Shown here one piece after another: positions 1 to 6,428 of a stretch of 9,655 bases of DNA. Each line of letters opens with the position of its first letter. Positions within the stretch are counted from its first letter, which is position 1. The stretch is from Planctomycetaceae bacterium. GTDB taxonomy: Bacteria; Planctomycetota; Planctomycetia; Pirellulales; Thermoguttaceae. The position numbers and the translations under genes are program-made. The stretch spans positions 1 through 9,655 of the forward strand of contig JAITBS010000506.1 of NCBI GenBank assembly GCA_031283515.1, written 5' to 3'. The notes under the pieces were generated by a model, which was not told where the DNA came from, made no database searches, and saw only the letters and a list, made by a program, of their open reading frames with translations.

Positions 1-829
1 CCATTGGCGGAACAATAAATTCACGTGTTCCGGTTTTGTCAAGCCGACCAAGTTCCGTCCAACGTGTTTTGCCGTCTTTGCTGACTTCAACAACACCTTC
101 ACCGCCGTTGTGATAACAAACACTGATTTGAACTGTTGCAGCGTCAAACAAAATCGGTAACGAAAACCGATAAAGAACCATACTGCCATTGCCCAAACAC
201 CAACGGTTTGAATTGAATCCGGTGTTTGAATAGAAAAGCGGCTGATGAATATTGGTATTTTGCCCGTAGAGTCCGCCGTTGAAATGGTACACTCCGCTCA
301 AAATCGTTTCACCCTCACCGAGTTTTATTTTCCCGAACGGAAAATCAAATTCTTTCAAAACCGGAGTTACGGATTCAAATTTTATATTACGAAATTGAAA
401 CGTTCCCTTCGATTCCCATTGACCAACACGAAGCGATGATTCCGAAACGTTATCCTGAAGCCGGAAATAAAACGATTCGTCACGCCATTTCTCTTTTTGT
501 GCGGAATAATCGCGGTGAAAACCGGCAAGACCGCAAGGTAAACAACCGCCGGAAATATCCGCACTTTGCATGGAAACAGCGTAACGATAAAATCCGCCGG
601 ATTGAAGTTTGAGCGGCTGACTTCGCCATTCGCCTGAACCTTTACCGTTACCGGTTATTTCCAGAATATTAGAATCAACTAGTTTTCCGTTACCGGATAG
701 TTTTCCGTTACCGGAAATTGTCCATGTGTCTAACTTCGGGACAACTATTTCTGTTGCACAAACCGCCGCCGAAAAAACAGCAGCAATCAGAAACACACTA
801 ACACAAACAAACAATACAATTCGTTTCAT
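1..829 (-). CDS. Secreted protein of unknown function (C-terminus off the left edge)
   Basis: The reverse strand is open from an ATG at 829 to the window edge, giving 276 residues with no stop, so the gene is cut by the window and not by mutation. An AGGT at 837-840, seven bases before the ATG, is a modest ribosome binding site. The N-terminus MKRIVLFVCVSVFLIAAVFS is a typical Sec signal peptide with probable cleavage near AVCA-TE (about residue 26). The mature part is rich in glycine, serine, tyrosine and tryptophan and looks like a beta-rich extracellular fold. It contains a short repeat (SGNGKL twice, then TGNGKG, about residues 39-63) matching an exact 18-bp DNA duplication. Two Cys near residues 95-98 and others at about 213 and 239 could form disulfides. 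I do not recognise the family. A role in carbohydrate or surface binding is possible but is only a guess from composition and export. Confidence 0.8.
   Translation of the reverse strand, partial: MKRIVLFVCVSVFLIAAVFSAAVCATEIVVPKLDTWTISGNGKLSGNGKLVDSNILEITGNGKGSGEWRSQPLKLQSGGFYRYAVSMQSADISGGCLPCGLAGFHRDYSAQKEKWRDESFYFRLQDNVSESSLRVGQWESKGTFQFRNIKFESVTPVLKEFDFPFGKIKLGEGETILSGVYHFNGGLYGQNTNIHQPLFYSNTGFNSNRWCLGNGSMVLYRFSLPILFDAATVQISVCYHNGGEGVVEVSKDGKTRWTELGRLDKTGTREFIVPPM
680..715 (-). repeat. Perfect 18-bp tandem duplication inside the left-edge gene
   Basis: Bases 680-697 and 698-715 are identical (tagttttccgttaccgga). On the coding strand this duplicates six codons (SGNGKL). A related but diverged copy (ACCGGTAACGGTAAA) lies further along the gene at about 640-660. 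The length keeps the frame, so it looks like slippage or unequal recombination tolerated in a flexible segment just after the signal peptide. Confidence 0.85.
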
Positions 830-951
830 AAAATTGACCTTTCATAAAAAATAAACAATGGTTAATAATCAATGGAAAGAAATTCGTGCGGTATTATCAA
901 ATTAAATTTTCATTATTTGTTACCGTATGAATCTTTTCCATACAAAAATTG

Positions 952-978
952 TCCGCAAATGACTCAATTTTTTGCGGA
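952..978. terminator. Hairpin with 8-bp perfect stem, possible second terminator
   Basis: TCCGCAAA at 952-959 is the exact complement of TTTGCGGA at 971-978, with an 11-base loop. On the minus strand the stem is followed by CAATTTTTG. On the plus strand it is followed by TTATTTT. It lies downstream of the RCC1-like gene, beyond the stronger terminator at 1052-1084, and upstream of the left-edge gene, so it may act as a backup insulator. A competing pairing (AAAATTG at 945-951 with CAATTTT at 965-971) would exclude it. Confidence 0.45.
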
Positions 979-1051
979 TTATTTTAAAAAGTTATTGGTT
1001 CTTTAAAAATGATTTTGGGCGTATTTCATTTTGTCTTATTTCATATTTCTC

Positions 1052-1084
1052 AAAAATAATCTGCATCATCTGCGGACTATTTTT
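1052..1084 (-). terminator. Intrinsic terminator after the RCC1-like gene
   Basis: The arms 1052-1065 (AAAAATAATCTGCA) and 1071-1084 (TGCGGACTATTTTT) pair over 14 positions with one mismatch and one G-U pair, closing a 5-base loop (TCATC). The stem has a GC-containing top and an A/T base, so each strand ends in a U-tract. It could therefore stop transcription in both directions. It begins about 48 bases beyond the stop codon of the RCC1-like gene at 1133, the expected place for that gene's terminator. Confidence 0.65.
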
Positions 1085-1132
1085 TCCGTATATTCGGCAG
1101 TTAAACATAAATCGTTACATTACAATTTGTTA

Positions 1133-2401
1133 TCAAGGTTTTTGTTCAAATTTTCGCATCAACATTGGCAACCAGTCTATTTGCCAATCGGAGAAATCTG
1201 CTCTATTGTTTGTCGTGCGTTTATTTTTTACCCAAGTTACAACAGTGTCTTGCCAATTGTTAATATTCTGATCACATCTGACGAAAACAATAGTTCCATC
1301 TGATTTCAAACCAACAGTATGATTATTGCCCGCTGAAATCGCAACAATATTATGCCAATCGGAAATTTTAGATTGATCGGAATTATATCCAACAACAAGC
1401 ACTGTACCATTTGATTTTAAACCAACCGTATGAGATGCTCCTGCCGAAATTGCAACAATATCACGCCAACCGGAAACATCACATTGTCCATACCAATTGC
1501 CTCCTGTTGCAATTACTGTTCCATCTGATTTCAAACCAACAGTATAATATGTTCCTGCCGAAATTGCAACAATATCACGCCAACCGGAAACTTCACATTG
1601 ACCATCACGGTTATCGCCTACTGCAACTACCGTCCCATCCGGTTTCAAAGCAACAATATGAGTCGCTCTTGCCGAAATTGCAACAATATCACGCCAATCA
1701 AGAGTATCATATTCTCCATATTTGTTATTTCCGATTGTAATCACTGTTCCATTTGATCTCAAACCAACGATATGATTATTTCCCGCCGAAACTGCAACAA
1801 TATCACGCCAATCAAAGACATCATATTTATCTTTACAATAATACCCGTCCACAACAACTGTCTCATCCGATTTCAAACCAATAATATAACCTGTTCCCAC
1901 CGAAAGTGCAACAATATTATACCAATCGGAAACACTACATTGACAATTATTGTTCTGACTAATAGCAAGTACCGTACCATCCGATTTCAAACCAACTGTA
2001 ACATCATATCCCGACGAAAGATATTTACCGCATTCCGATGCAATCTCGTACCTTTTTTTTCTTGTTGAATTTTGTATCAAAGACATCCAATCAGAATAAC
2101 GGTCAGTATTGGAAAATTTCTTTTGCGCTGCAATATAATTACCGTTCTCAAAATCTGAAACCGCTTGTGCATACAACAACGAACGTGATTTTGAAATCAT
2201 CTGAATTGTGTCCTTGTATGTTCCGGCTTTTTCAAACTCTGTAATCGCCTTATCGTAATGACAATGTTCAAATGCCGATTTCGCTTTAGAATAATGATAA
2301 GCGTTCAGACTAAACTGAACAATAATTATCATCAAACCAAAGATAATAAAAACACTCAAAAAAATAAGTACGATTATTATATCACGTTTATGACGTTTCA
2401 T
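1133..2401 (-). CDS. Membrane-anchored protein with TPR-like stalk and seven RCC1-like repeats
   Basis: The product is 422 residues from the ATG at 2401. A TTG at 2419 would add six residues, but it would leave almost no leader after the promoter candidate and has no ribosome binding site. Neither start has a strong one. Layout: a short basic N-terminus (MKRHKR), one membrane helix at about 8-32, a TPR-like helical part at about 38-120 (FEHCHYDKAITEFEKAGTYKDT, then a second FENGNYIAAQKKF unit), then seven repeats of about 38 residues at about 123-381. Their consensus is DWRDIVAISAG..HTVGLKSDGTV....N..GQC.VS. This architecture is known from proteins annotated 'RCC1-like' in gut Firmicutes, and the repeats probably fold as a beta-propeller. 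Positive-inside topology puts the propeller outside the cytoplasm. Its partner is unknown. It follows the ABC ATPase gene on the same strand but has its own promoter candidate and terminator. Its style differs from its neighbours, suggesting transfer. Confidence 0.85.
   Translation of the reverse strand: MKRHKRDIIIVLIFLSVFIIFGLMIIIVQFSLNAYHYSKAKSAFEHCHYDKAITEFEKAGTYKDTIQMISKSRSLLYAQAVSDFENGNYIAAQKKFSNTDRYSDWMSLIQNSTRKKRYEIASECGKYLSSGYDVTVGLKSDGTVLAISQNNNCQCSVSDWYNIVALSVGTGYIIGLKSDETVVVDGYYCKDKYDVFDWRDIVAVSAGNNHIVGLRSNGTVITIGNNKYGEYDTLDWRDIVAISARATHIVALKPDGTVVAVGDNRDGQCEVSGWRDIVAISAGTYYTVGLKSDGTVIATGGNWYGQCDVSGWRDIVAISAGASHTVGLKSNGTVLVVGYNSDQSKISDWHNIVAISAGNNHTVGLKSDGTIVFVRCDQNINNWQDTVVTWVKNKRTTNNRADFSDWQIDWLPMLMRKFEQKP
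1259..2035 (-). repeat. Seven tandem 114-bp coding repeats (RCC1-like units)
   Basis: Seven consecutive units encode the 38-residue repeat. Five units are 38 residues or close to it, the fifth complete one is 37, and the first and last are slightly shortened. The middle four units are the most alike at DNA level: the reverse-strand string CAACAATATCACGCCAA, or a near match, recurs every 111-114 bp at about 1454, 1568, 1682 and 1796. Similarity falls towards both ends. This pattern suits expansion by recombination, so copy number may vary between strains. Confidence 0.85.
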
Positions 2402-2437
2402 TGTTTTTAACGTTTCCAATTTTGGTATTTTTGTTCT

Positions 2438-2466
2438 ATTTTATTTTTTTTAAAAATACGAAACAA
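2438..2466 (-). promoter_or_regulatory. Candidate sigma70-type promoter for the RCC1-like gene
   Basis: On the minus strand TTGTTT (2461-2466) is followed after 17 bases by TAAAAT (2438-2443). The expected transcript start near 2431 gives a leader of about 30 bases to the ATG at 2401. The region is very A/T-rich, so a chance match is quite possible. If real, the gene is transcribed separately from the ABC genes upstream of it. Confidence 0.35.
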
Positions 2467-2506
2467 CTAAATAACGAAATAAAAAATGCAGATTATTTAA
2501 AAATAT

Positions 2507-4237
2507 TTACTCTTTCGTTTGTTCCATTTTTTCGATAAGAGTGATGAATGCGTCTTCGAGAGTTGGGTCGGTTAATGTGGTGCTGTTTTTTACGGACTGT
2601 TTTAAGTCGTCCGGTGTTCCTGTTGCAATCGTTTCTCCGCGATAAATCAATGCAATTCTGTCACAATATTCTGCTTCGTCCATAAAATGTGTTGTAACAA
2701 GAACCGTAACTCCATTTTCGACCAGAGCATTGATATGCGACCAAAACTCACGGCGTGTCAATGGATCAACTCCCGATGTCGGCTCGTCAAGAAACAAAAC
2801 ATCCGGCTCATGCATCAATGCCGCCGCCAATGATAAACGTTGCTTAAATCCTAACGGTAATACCGAAGCATTGACCGATGAATATGGAACAAGATCAAAT
2901 ATGTCAAGCATTTCCCCAACAGCTTTTCGTTTCGCTAATCCCCAAAGTCCGTAAGTTCCGGCAAAGAAGTTCAAATTTTGCCGAACAGTTAATTCGCCGT
3001 ACATTGAAAATTTTTGTGCCATATAACCGAGCCGTGAACGCGCCCGTGACGGCGATTTTCGGAGATTGTAACCGGCGATAAATCCTTCGCCTTCAGTTGG
3101 TTTGAGCAAGCCGCAAAGCATTCTGAATGTCGTACTTTTGCCGGCTCCGTTGGGACCAAGTAAACCAAAAATCTCTCCGCGTTTGATTTCAAAATTATTG
3201 TTGCGGACAGCAGTGAATGAACCAAACCGCTTGGTCAGATTATGCGCAACAACAACCGGAATTTCATCTCCCGCCGGTTTAGGTTTTCGTTGCGCAAGTA
3301 CCGATTCGCTCTTGCCTGTTCCGCCAAGAATATCAATAAAACCATCTTCAAAACATGGCGTTACAGGAATAATTTCAATCTTTGCCGAATCATTGACAAA
3401 TTTTTGCACGTTTAATTGTTGCGGCAACACACCGGATTTCAAAACAATACGTATGGCACTTCCTTGAATTGTTCCGTCAAGAGTTTCCGGTTGTTGGATC
3501 AATTGAGCCAGAATTTTTCTTTGTTTTTTTGTTGCAAGACCGCGTATGTGTAGAACTCTTCCTTTGATTTTCTGTATCAATTGAGTTGGTTGACCGTGAA
3601 AAAGTTGTGTTCCCCTGTTCAGAAGCAACACCTCATCACAGGCTTCCGCTTCGTCAAGATAAGCAGTGTTCCAAACGACAACAACATCTTGAGCAAGAAG
3701 TTCACGAATCATACGCCAAAGTTCACGCCGGCTAATCGGATCAACACCAACTCCGGGTTCATCAAGTAACAACAATTTCGGCATTTTAATAAGCGAACAG
3801 GCAAGACCAAGTTTTTGTTTCATACCTCCAGAAAGACGACCGGATATTCGTTTGGTAAAAGACTCCAAGCCCGTAAAATGTAGTAGTTCATCAAAGCGTT
3901 CTTTTTGTTTCGATTTTTCAAGCCCGCGCATTTCGGCATACAATTTGAGATTTTCGATCACCGTCAAATCTTCATAAAGACCAAAACGTTGCGGCATATA
4001 ACCCATGATTTCACGTATTGCCGGAGTTTCCTTGACGGAATCGTAACCAAAAACATTAATTTGTCCTTCACTGGGTTCGAGAAGTCCGGCAATTAAACGT
4101 ATCAATGTTGTTTTTCCCGCTCCGTCAGGACCGACAATTCCGGTAATTTGACCGGGCAAAATTTGTGCGGAAATATCGTCAACCGCCGGAAGAGAAGTGT
4201 TTCCGAAAAATTTTTTAACGTGTTCAATTGAAATCAT
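2507..4237 (-). CDS. ybhF: YbhF-type fused ABC ATPase with two nucleotide-binding domains
   Basis: This 576-residue protein should hydrolyse ATP to power an ABC-2 type exporter in the inner membrane. Domain 1 (about 1-225) has Walker A GPDGAGKT (36-43), signature LSGGM (135-139) and Walker B LLLLDEP (155-161). Its switch position reads NTAYLDEAE, so the usual His is Tyr193. Domain 2 (about 327-560) has Walker A GPNGAGKS (361-368), Walker B LFLDEPTSG and a switch His in TTHFMDEAE (His517). Its signature is LPLGFKQ (460-466) instead of LSGGQ. This reciprocal pattern is characteristic of YbhF-like proteins, as I recall them. A linker of about 100 residues joins the halves. The start is the ATG at 4237, four bases after the adaptor gene's stop; no good Shine-Dalgarno is visible, which suggests translational coupling. 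The permease genes (ybhS, ybhR in Escherichia coli) do not follow. The symbol is by family resemblance; the substrate cannot be told. Confidence 0.9.
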   Translation of the reverse strand: MISIEHVKKFFGNTSLPAVDDISAQILPGQITGIVGPDGAGKTTLIRLIAGLLEPSEGQINVFGYDSVKETPAIREIMGYMPQRFGLYEDLTVIENLKLYAEMRGLEKSKQKERFDELLHFTGLESFTKRISGRLSGGMKQKLGLACSLIKMPKLLLLDEPGVGVDPISRRELWRMIRELLAQDVVVVWNTAYLDEAEACDEVLLLNRGTQLFHGQPTQLIQKIKGRVLHIRGLATKKQRKILAQLIQQPETLDGTIQGSAIRIVLKSGVLPQQLNVQKFVNDSAKIEIIPVTPCFEDGFIDILGGTGKSESVLAQRKPKPAGDEIPVVVAHNLTKRFGSFTAVRNNNFEIKRGEIFGLLGPNGAGKSTTFRMLCGLLKPTEGEGFIAGYNLRKSPSRARSRLGYMAQKFSMYGELTVRQNLNFFAGTYGLWGLAKRKAVGEMLDIFDLVPYSSVNASVLPLGFKQRLSLAAALMHEPDVLFLDEPTSGVDPLTRREFWSHINALVENGVTVLVTTHFMDEAEYCDRIALIYRGETIATGTPDDLKQSVKNSTTLTDPTLEDAFITLIEKMEQTKE

Positions 4238-4241
4238 TGAT

Positions 4242-5243
4242 TTACTGATTCAATAATAATCTTACGGTTACAGGCATTCCCTGCCGAAGACCATTATCGG
4301 GGTTATCGGCAATAATTCGGACACGATAAACAAGAGCGGTTCGAAGTTCGGTAGTTTCGACATTTTTGGGCGTAAATTCCGCTTCCGGCGAAATGTAACC
4401 GACTTGTCCGGTGTAAGGTTTATCCGGTTGAGTGTCTGTGTAAATTTCCGCTTTAAGACCGGGAGCAAGTTTCCCCAGTTGTAATTCCGAAACATAAACA
4501 TAAACCCAAACAGCATCTTTAAGTGAAATTGTTGCAATAATCTGACCGGCGTTGACCACTGAACCGACCTCTTCAACTCGTGTCAGCAAAATACCATTAT
4601 TCGGACAAAATAAAATCGTATCTTTAAGTGCCGTCTCTGCTTTTTTCAGGTTCGCTTTTGCTTCAGTAAGTTGAGAACTTGCTGCAGCAATATCTTCTTT
4701 TCTGTAACCTTCAAGCAGAAGATTAAGATTTTCTTCGGCGATTTTTTTCTGCGCCATTGCCTCGTCTCGCCGCGCTGCAACATTTTCAAATTCCTGAATC
4801 GTAACAACTTTATCATTAACTAATTGTTGTGCACGTTTGAAATCTGATTCCAATACGTTTAGGTTTGCAATTCGTCCGTTTAGAGTGGCGCGTGCTTGTT
4901 TGATTTCCTGCGGCCGGTAACCGGCTTCGAGTTTAGCGTAATTTTCGTGCGCAATTTCGACTTGAGCACGCGCAACCGCCGAAGTGTCTTCGTAAGGTTC
5001 ACGGTCAAGACGAGCAATTATTTCGCCTTTTTTGACAAAATCCCCTTCTTCAAAAAGAATTTCCGAAATTCGTCCAAATACCCGAAACCCTAAATTAACA
5101 CGTCTAATTTCAACATTCCCGTACAATATCAGATAATCGTTACTAACATTTTGTTTCGTTTCCGCCCAATATTGCCGAACAAAATATCCGCCGCCAAACA
5201 AAATCAACAGAAAACATAACAACACAACAATTTTCTTGATCAT
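4242..5243 (-). CDS. ybhG: HlyD/YbhG-type periplasmic adaptor protein of an ABC exporter
   Basis: The 333-residue product is a membrane fusion protein that would link an inner-membrane exporter to the periplasm or outer membrane. Visible parts are an N-terminal membrane anchor (about 4-20), a lipoyl-like half-motif with GRISEILFEEGDFVKKGEII (57-76), and a long alpha-helical hairpin (about 85-205). The hairpin holds the paired motifs LEAGYRPQEI and LLEGYRKEDI that mark YbhG-like adaptors. The second lipoyl half follows (GILLTRVEEVGSVVNAGQII, 217-236), then a beta-barrel ending in RTALVYRVRI and GLRQGMPVTVRLLL. Length fits the family. The start is the ATG at 5243; the upstream sequence has no clear Shine-Dalgarno. 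The gene lies directly before the fused ATPase, the same order as in the E. coli ybhGFSR operon. The 185-base leader contains heptamer arrays and a dyad that may regulate it. Confidence 0.9.
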   Translation of the reverse strand: MIKKIVVLLCFLLILFGGGYFVRQYWAETKQNVSNDYLILYGNVEIRRVNLGFRVFGRISEILFEEGDFVKKGEIIARLDREPYEDTSAVARAQVEIAHENYAKLEAGYRPQEIKQARATLNGRIANLNVLESDFKRAQQLVNDKVVTIQEFENVAARRDEAMAQKKIAEENLNLLLEGYRKEDIAAASSQLTEAKANLKKAETALKDTILFCPNNGILLTRVEEVGSVVNAGQIIATISLKDAVWVYVYVSELQLGKLAPGLKAEIYTDTQPDKPYTGQVGYISPEAEFTPKNVETTELRTALVYRVRIIADNPDNGLRQGMPVTVRLLLNQ

Positions 5244-5261
5244 AAATAACCGTACATTTTA

Positions 5262-5338
5262 ATGGCAACAGGTTAACGGCAACAGGCAAATTAGTTGTTG
5301 AGAATTGATAGTAAAGAGCGGAGAGTGTTACATGCGGA
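5262..5338 (+). repeat. Degenerate 7-bp repeat array, plus orientation
   Basis: The plus strand can be cut into eleven consecutive 7-base units: ATGGCAA, CAGGTTA, ACGGCAA, CAGGCAA, ATTAGTT, GTTGAGA, ATTGATA, GTAAAGA, GCGGAGA, GTGTTAC, ATGCGGA. The first four resemble one another; units 6-9 resemble those of the opposite array at 5367-5429. The region is non-coding. Heptameric short tandem repeats are known from intergenic DNA of cyanobacteria and some other bacteria; this one is degenerate. Confidence 0.5.
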
Positions 5339-5381
5339 TATTATCACAACGATAATCATTCCGTAGGCAACACTTTCCGCC
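5317..5381. repeat. 65-bp imperfect inverted repeat between DUF1080 and adaptor genes
   Basis: The arm 5317-5337 matches the reverse complement of 5361-5381 at 16 of 21 positions. The centre carries a further perfect dyad, ATTATC-N5-GATAAT, at 5340-5356. The mismatches are mostly transitions, as in an ageing palindrome. In RNA it would form a long hairpin, but no U-tract follows on either strand, so it is not a standard terminator. Confidence 0.6.
5340..5356 (-). promoter_or_regulatory. Operator-like dyad overlapping an extended -10 candidate for the adaptor gene
   Basis: ATTATC (5340-5345) and GATAAT (5351-5356) are perfect complements around ACAAC. On the minus strand this gives TGTGATAAT, which resembles an extended -10 element (TG-N-TATAAT with one mismatch). 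No good -35 stands at the ideal distance (TTGCCT is 19 bases away). The stretch GATAATCATT also resembles part of a Fur box, which would suit an exporter, but the match is partial. Confidence 0.3.
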
Positions 5382-5429
5382 GACAACTCTCCGCCGGCAA
5401 CTCTTCACTGTCAACTTTCCATTATCAAC
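5367..5429 (-). repeat. Degenerate 7-bp repeat array, minus orientation
   Basis: Reading the minus strand from 5429 there are nine consecutive 7-base units: GTTGATA, ATGGAAA, GTTGACA, GTGAAGA, GTTGCCG, GCGGAGA, GTTGTCG, GCGGAAA, GTGTTGC. Most fit GTTG or GCGG followed by a purine-rich triplet. The array starts at the last base of the DUF1080 stop codon and points opposite to the array at 5262-5338. Confidence 0.6.
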
Positions 5430-6208
5430 TACTCATAGTATGGTTCGCGGGTTTGTTCCGGTTTTTGGTTTGTATCGGGAATCTCACGAACCCAGATATT
5501 GCGGAACTTCGTTTTGTTACCGTGATCCTGAAGCCGAATCGGTCTTGCCGGTTCGTGCGCTTCATAAGCCGGCGGTAAATGGAAAAAGGTCGTTCCCTCA
5601 ATCTCGTGATGGTTAATAATCAGAACTCCGTTTTGGAATACCGTAACATAAGCGGGACGAATAACCTCAACAACTTTATTGTTTTCGATTTTTAATTCGG
5701 GACGATTGAACACAATATCGTAATATTGCCATTCTCCCGGTTTACGGCAAACATTGACCAATGGAGGACGTTGTTTGTAAATCGAACCGCATTGACCATC
5801 AAAATACGTTTCGTTTTCATAAGAATCGAGAATTTGGACTTCGTAGTTACCAAAAAACACACCGCTGTTACCGCGTCCTTGACTTTTGCCGGAAACTTCT
5901 GTCGGTGTTGCAAATTCGATATGAAGTTGAACACTGCCGAATTTTTGTTTCGTCTGAATCTCACCCGAACCGGGTTTGACCGTCAGTTCTCCGTTTTCGA
6001 CAATCCACGAATCTTTGTTCCACGCCGACAAATCCTTGCCGTCGAACAAAATAACCGCATCAGACGGCGGATCACCCGGTTTGTCCCCAGGTGTAACAAT
6101 CGGCGGTTTGGTCCACGCAATCCCGCTCTTCCAATCTTGTCCGGCAATAACAACTGTTACCGCCACAAAAATCATCAATAAAATTGTTAATGTAACTTTT
6201 TTCTTCAT
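5429..6208 (-). CDS. Secreted DUF1080 (3-keto-disaccharide hydrolase family) protein
   Basis: The 259-residue product has a Sec signal peptide (KKKVTLTILLMIFVAVTVVI, cleavage probably after IAG, about residue 23) and one DUF1080 domain. Family landmarks are ILFDGKDLSAWN (53-64), IVENGELTVKPGSGEIQTK (69-87), GRGNSGVFF (111-119), YEVQILDSYEN (122-132), GEWQYYDIVF (158-167) and the C-terminal IRLQDHGNKTKFRNIWVRE (224-242). The fold is a concanavalin-like beta-sandwich; some members hydrolyse 3-keto-glycosides, and many are uncharacterised in Planctomycetota, Verrucomicrobiota and Bacteroidota. Cys140 and Cys154 may pair. The ATG at 6208 has a strong Shine-Dalgarno, AGGAGAA, seven bases upstream. 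A promoter candidate lies at 6260-6287. Function in sugar breakdown outside the cytoplasm is inferred from the family only. Confidence 0.92.
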   Translation of the reverse strand: MKKKVTLTILLMIFVAVTVVIAGQDWKSGIAWTKPPIVTPGDKPGDPPSDAVILFDGKDLSAWNKDSWIVENGELTVKPGSGEIQTKQKFGSVQLHIEFATPTEVSGKSQGRGNSGVFFGNYEVQILDSYENETYFDGQCGSIYKQRPPLVNVCRKPGEWQYYDIVFNRPELKIENNKVVEVIRPAYVTVFQNGVLIINHHEIEGTTFFHLPPAYEAHEPARPIRLQDHGNKTKFRNIWVREIPDTNQKPEQTREPYYE

Positions 6209-6215
6209 AGTAAAG

Positions 6216-6222
6216 TTCTCCT
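6216..6222 (-). promoter_or_regulatory. Ribosome binding site of the DUF1080 gene
   Basis: AGGAGAA on the minus strand, seven bases before the ATG at 6208, is the strongest Shine-Dalgarno in this part of the window and fixes the start. Confidence 0.8.
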
Positions 6223-6259
6223 AAAAAGGTTAAAGAAATTGTAATACAAACGTCAAATG

Positions 6260-6287
6260 ATTATACTCATTACACTTGAAAATACAA
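6260..6287 (-). promoter_or_regulatory. Candidate sigma70-type promoter for the DUF1080 gene
   Basis: A perfect TATAAT stands on the minus strand at 6260-6265, with TTGTAT at 6282-6287 after a 16-base spacer. The predicted start near 6253 leaves a leader of about 45 bases. The -35 is weak. The -35 lies within the nested inverted repeat at 6272-6339. Confidence 0.4.
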
Positions 6288-6339
6288 CTACCTATTTTAT
6301 TTTATTAATTTTAGGTAACTGTCTATTTTAATCAAGTGT
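6272..6339. repeat. Nested inverted repeat upstream of the DUF1080 gene
   Basis: The outer arms ACACTTGA (6272-6279) and TCAAGTGT (6332-6339) are perfect complements. The inner arms TACCTA (6289-6294) and TAGGTA (6312-6317) are too, and AAAATA pairs with TATTTT between them. The loop is A/T only. It could be an operator or a relic of a small palindromic element. There is no coding sequence between 6209 and about 6408. Confidence 0.4.
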
Positions 6340-6428
6340 TCCAACATGTTTTTTCACACATTGAGATAGTTTGTTCTTCGCTTTGAGCATAATTTTGACC
6401 ATAATAATTACAACAAATCAAATATAGT

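Noticed and set aside
972..1303. Plus-strand open frames of 90-99 codons
   Set aside because: They run through the terminator hairpin and the 3' end of the RCC1-like gene on the opposite strand, with no ribosome binding site.
1259..2035. CRISPR-like regular repeats
   Set aside because: The period is 114 bp, the repeats are continuous without spacers, and they encode protein repeats in frame.
1411..2068. Plus-strand open frames with repeated LLPKLQQYHANR-like peptide
   Set aside because: The repetition is the complement of the RCC1-like coding repeats; it has no start signals and no independent support.
2402..2419. TTG start at 2419 for the RCC1-like gene
   Set aside because: No ribosome binding site and too close to the promoter candidate. 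The ATG at 2401 gives a normal basic N-terminus before the membrane helix.
3102..3467. Plus-strand open frame of 121 codons
   Set aside because: It is antisense to the conserved second ATPase domain and linker; a shadow of the real gene.
5340..5360. True Fur box
   Set aside because: Only about ten bases match the consensus, the dyad spacing differs, and no iron-related gene is near, so I kept it only as an unnamed dyad.
5726..6181. Plus-strand open frame of 151 codons
   Set aside because: It is antisense to the DUF1080 gene, which has clear domain motifs, signal peptide and Shine-Dalgarno. The plus reading has no recognisable features.
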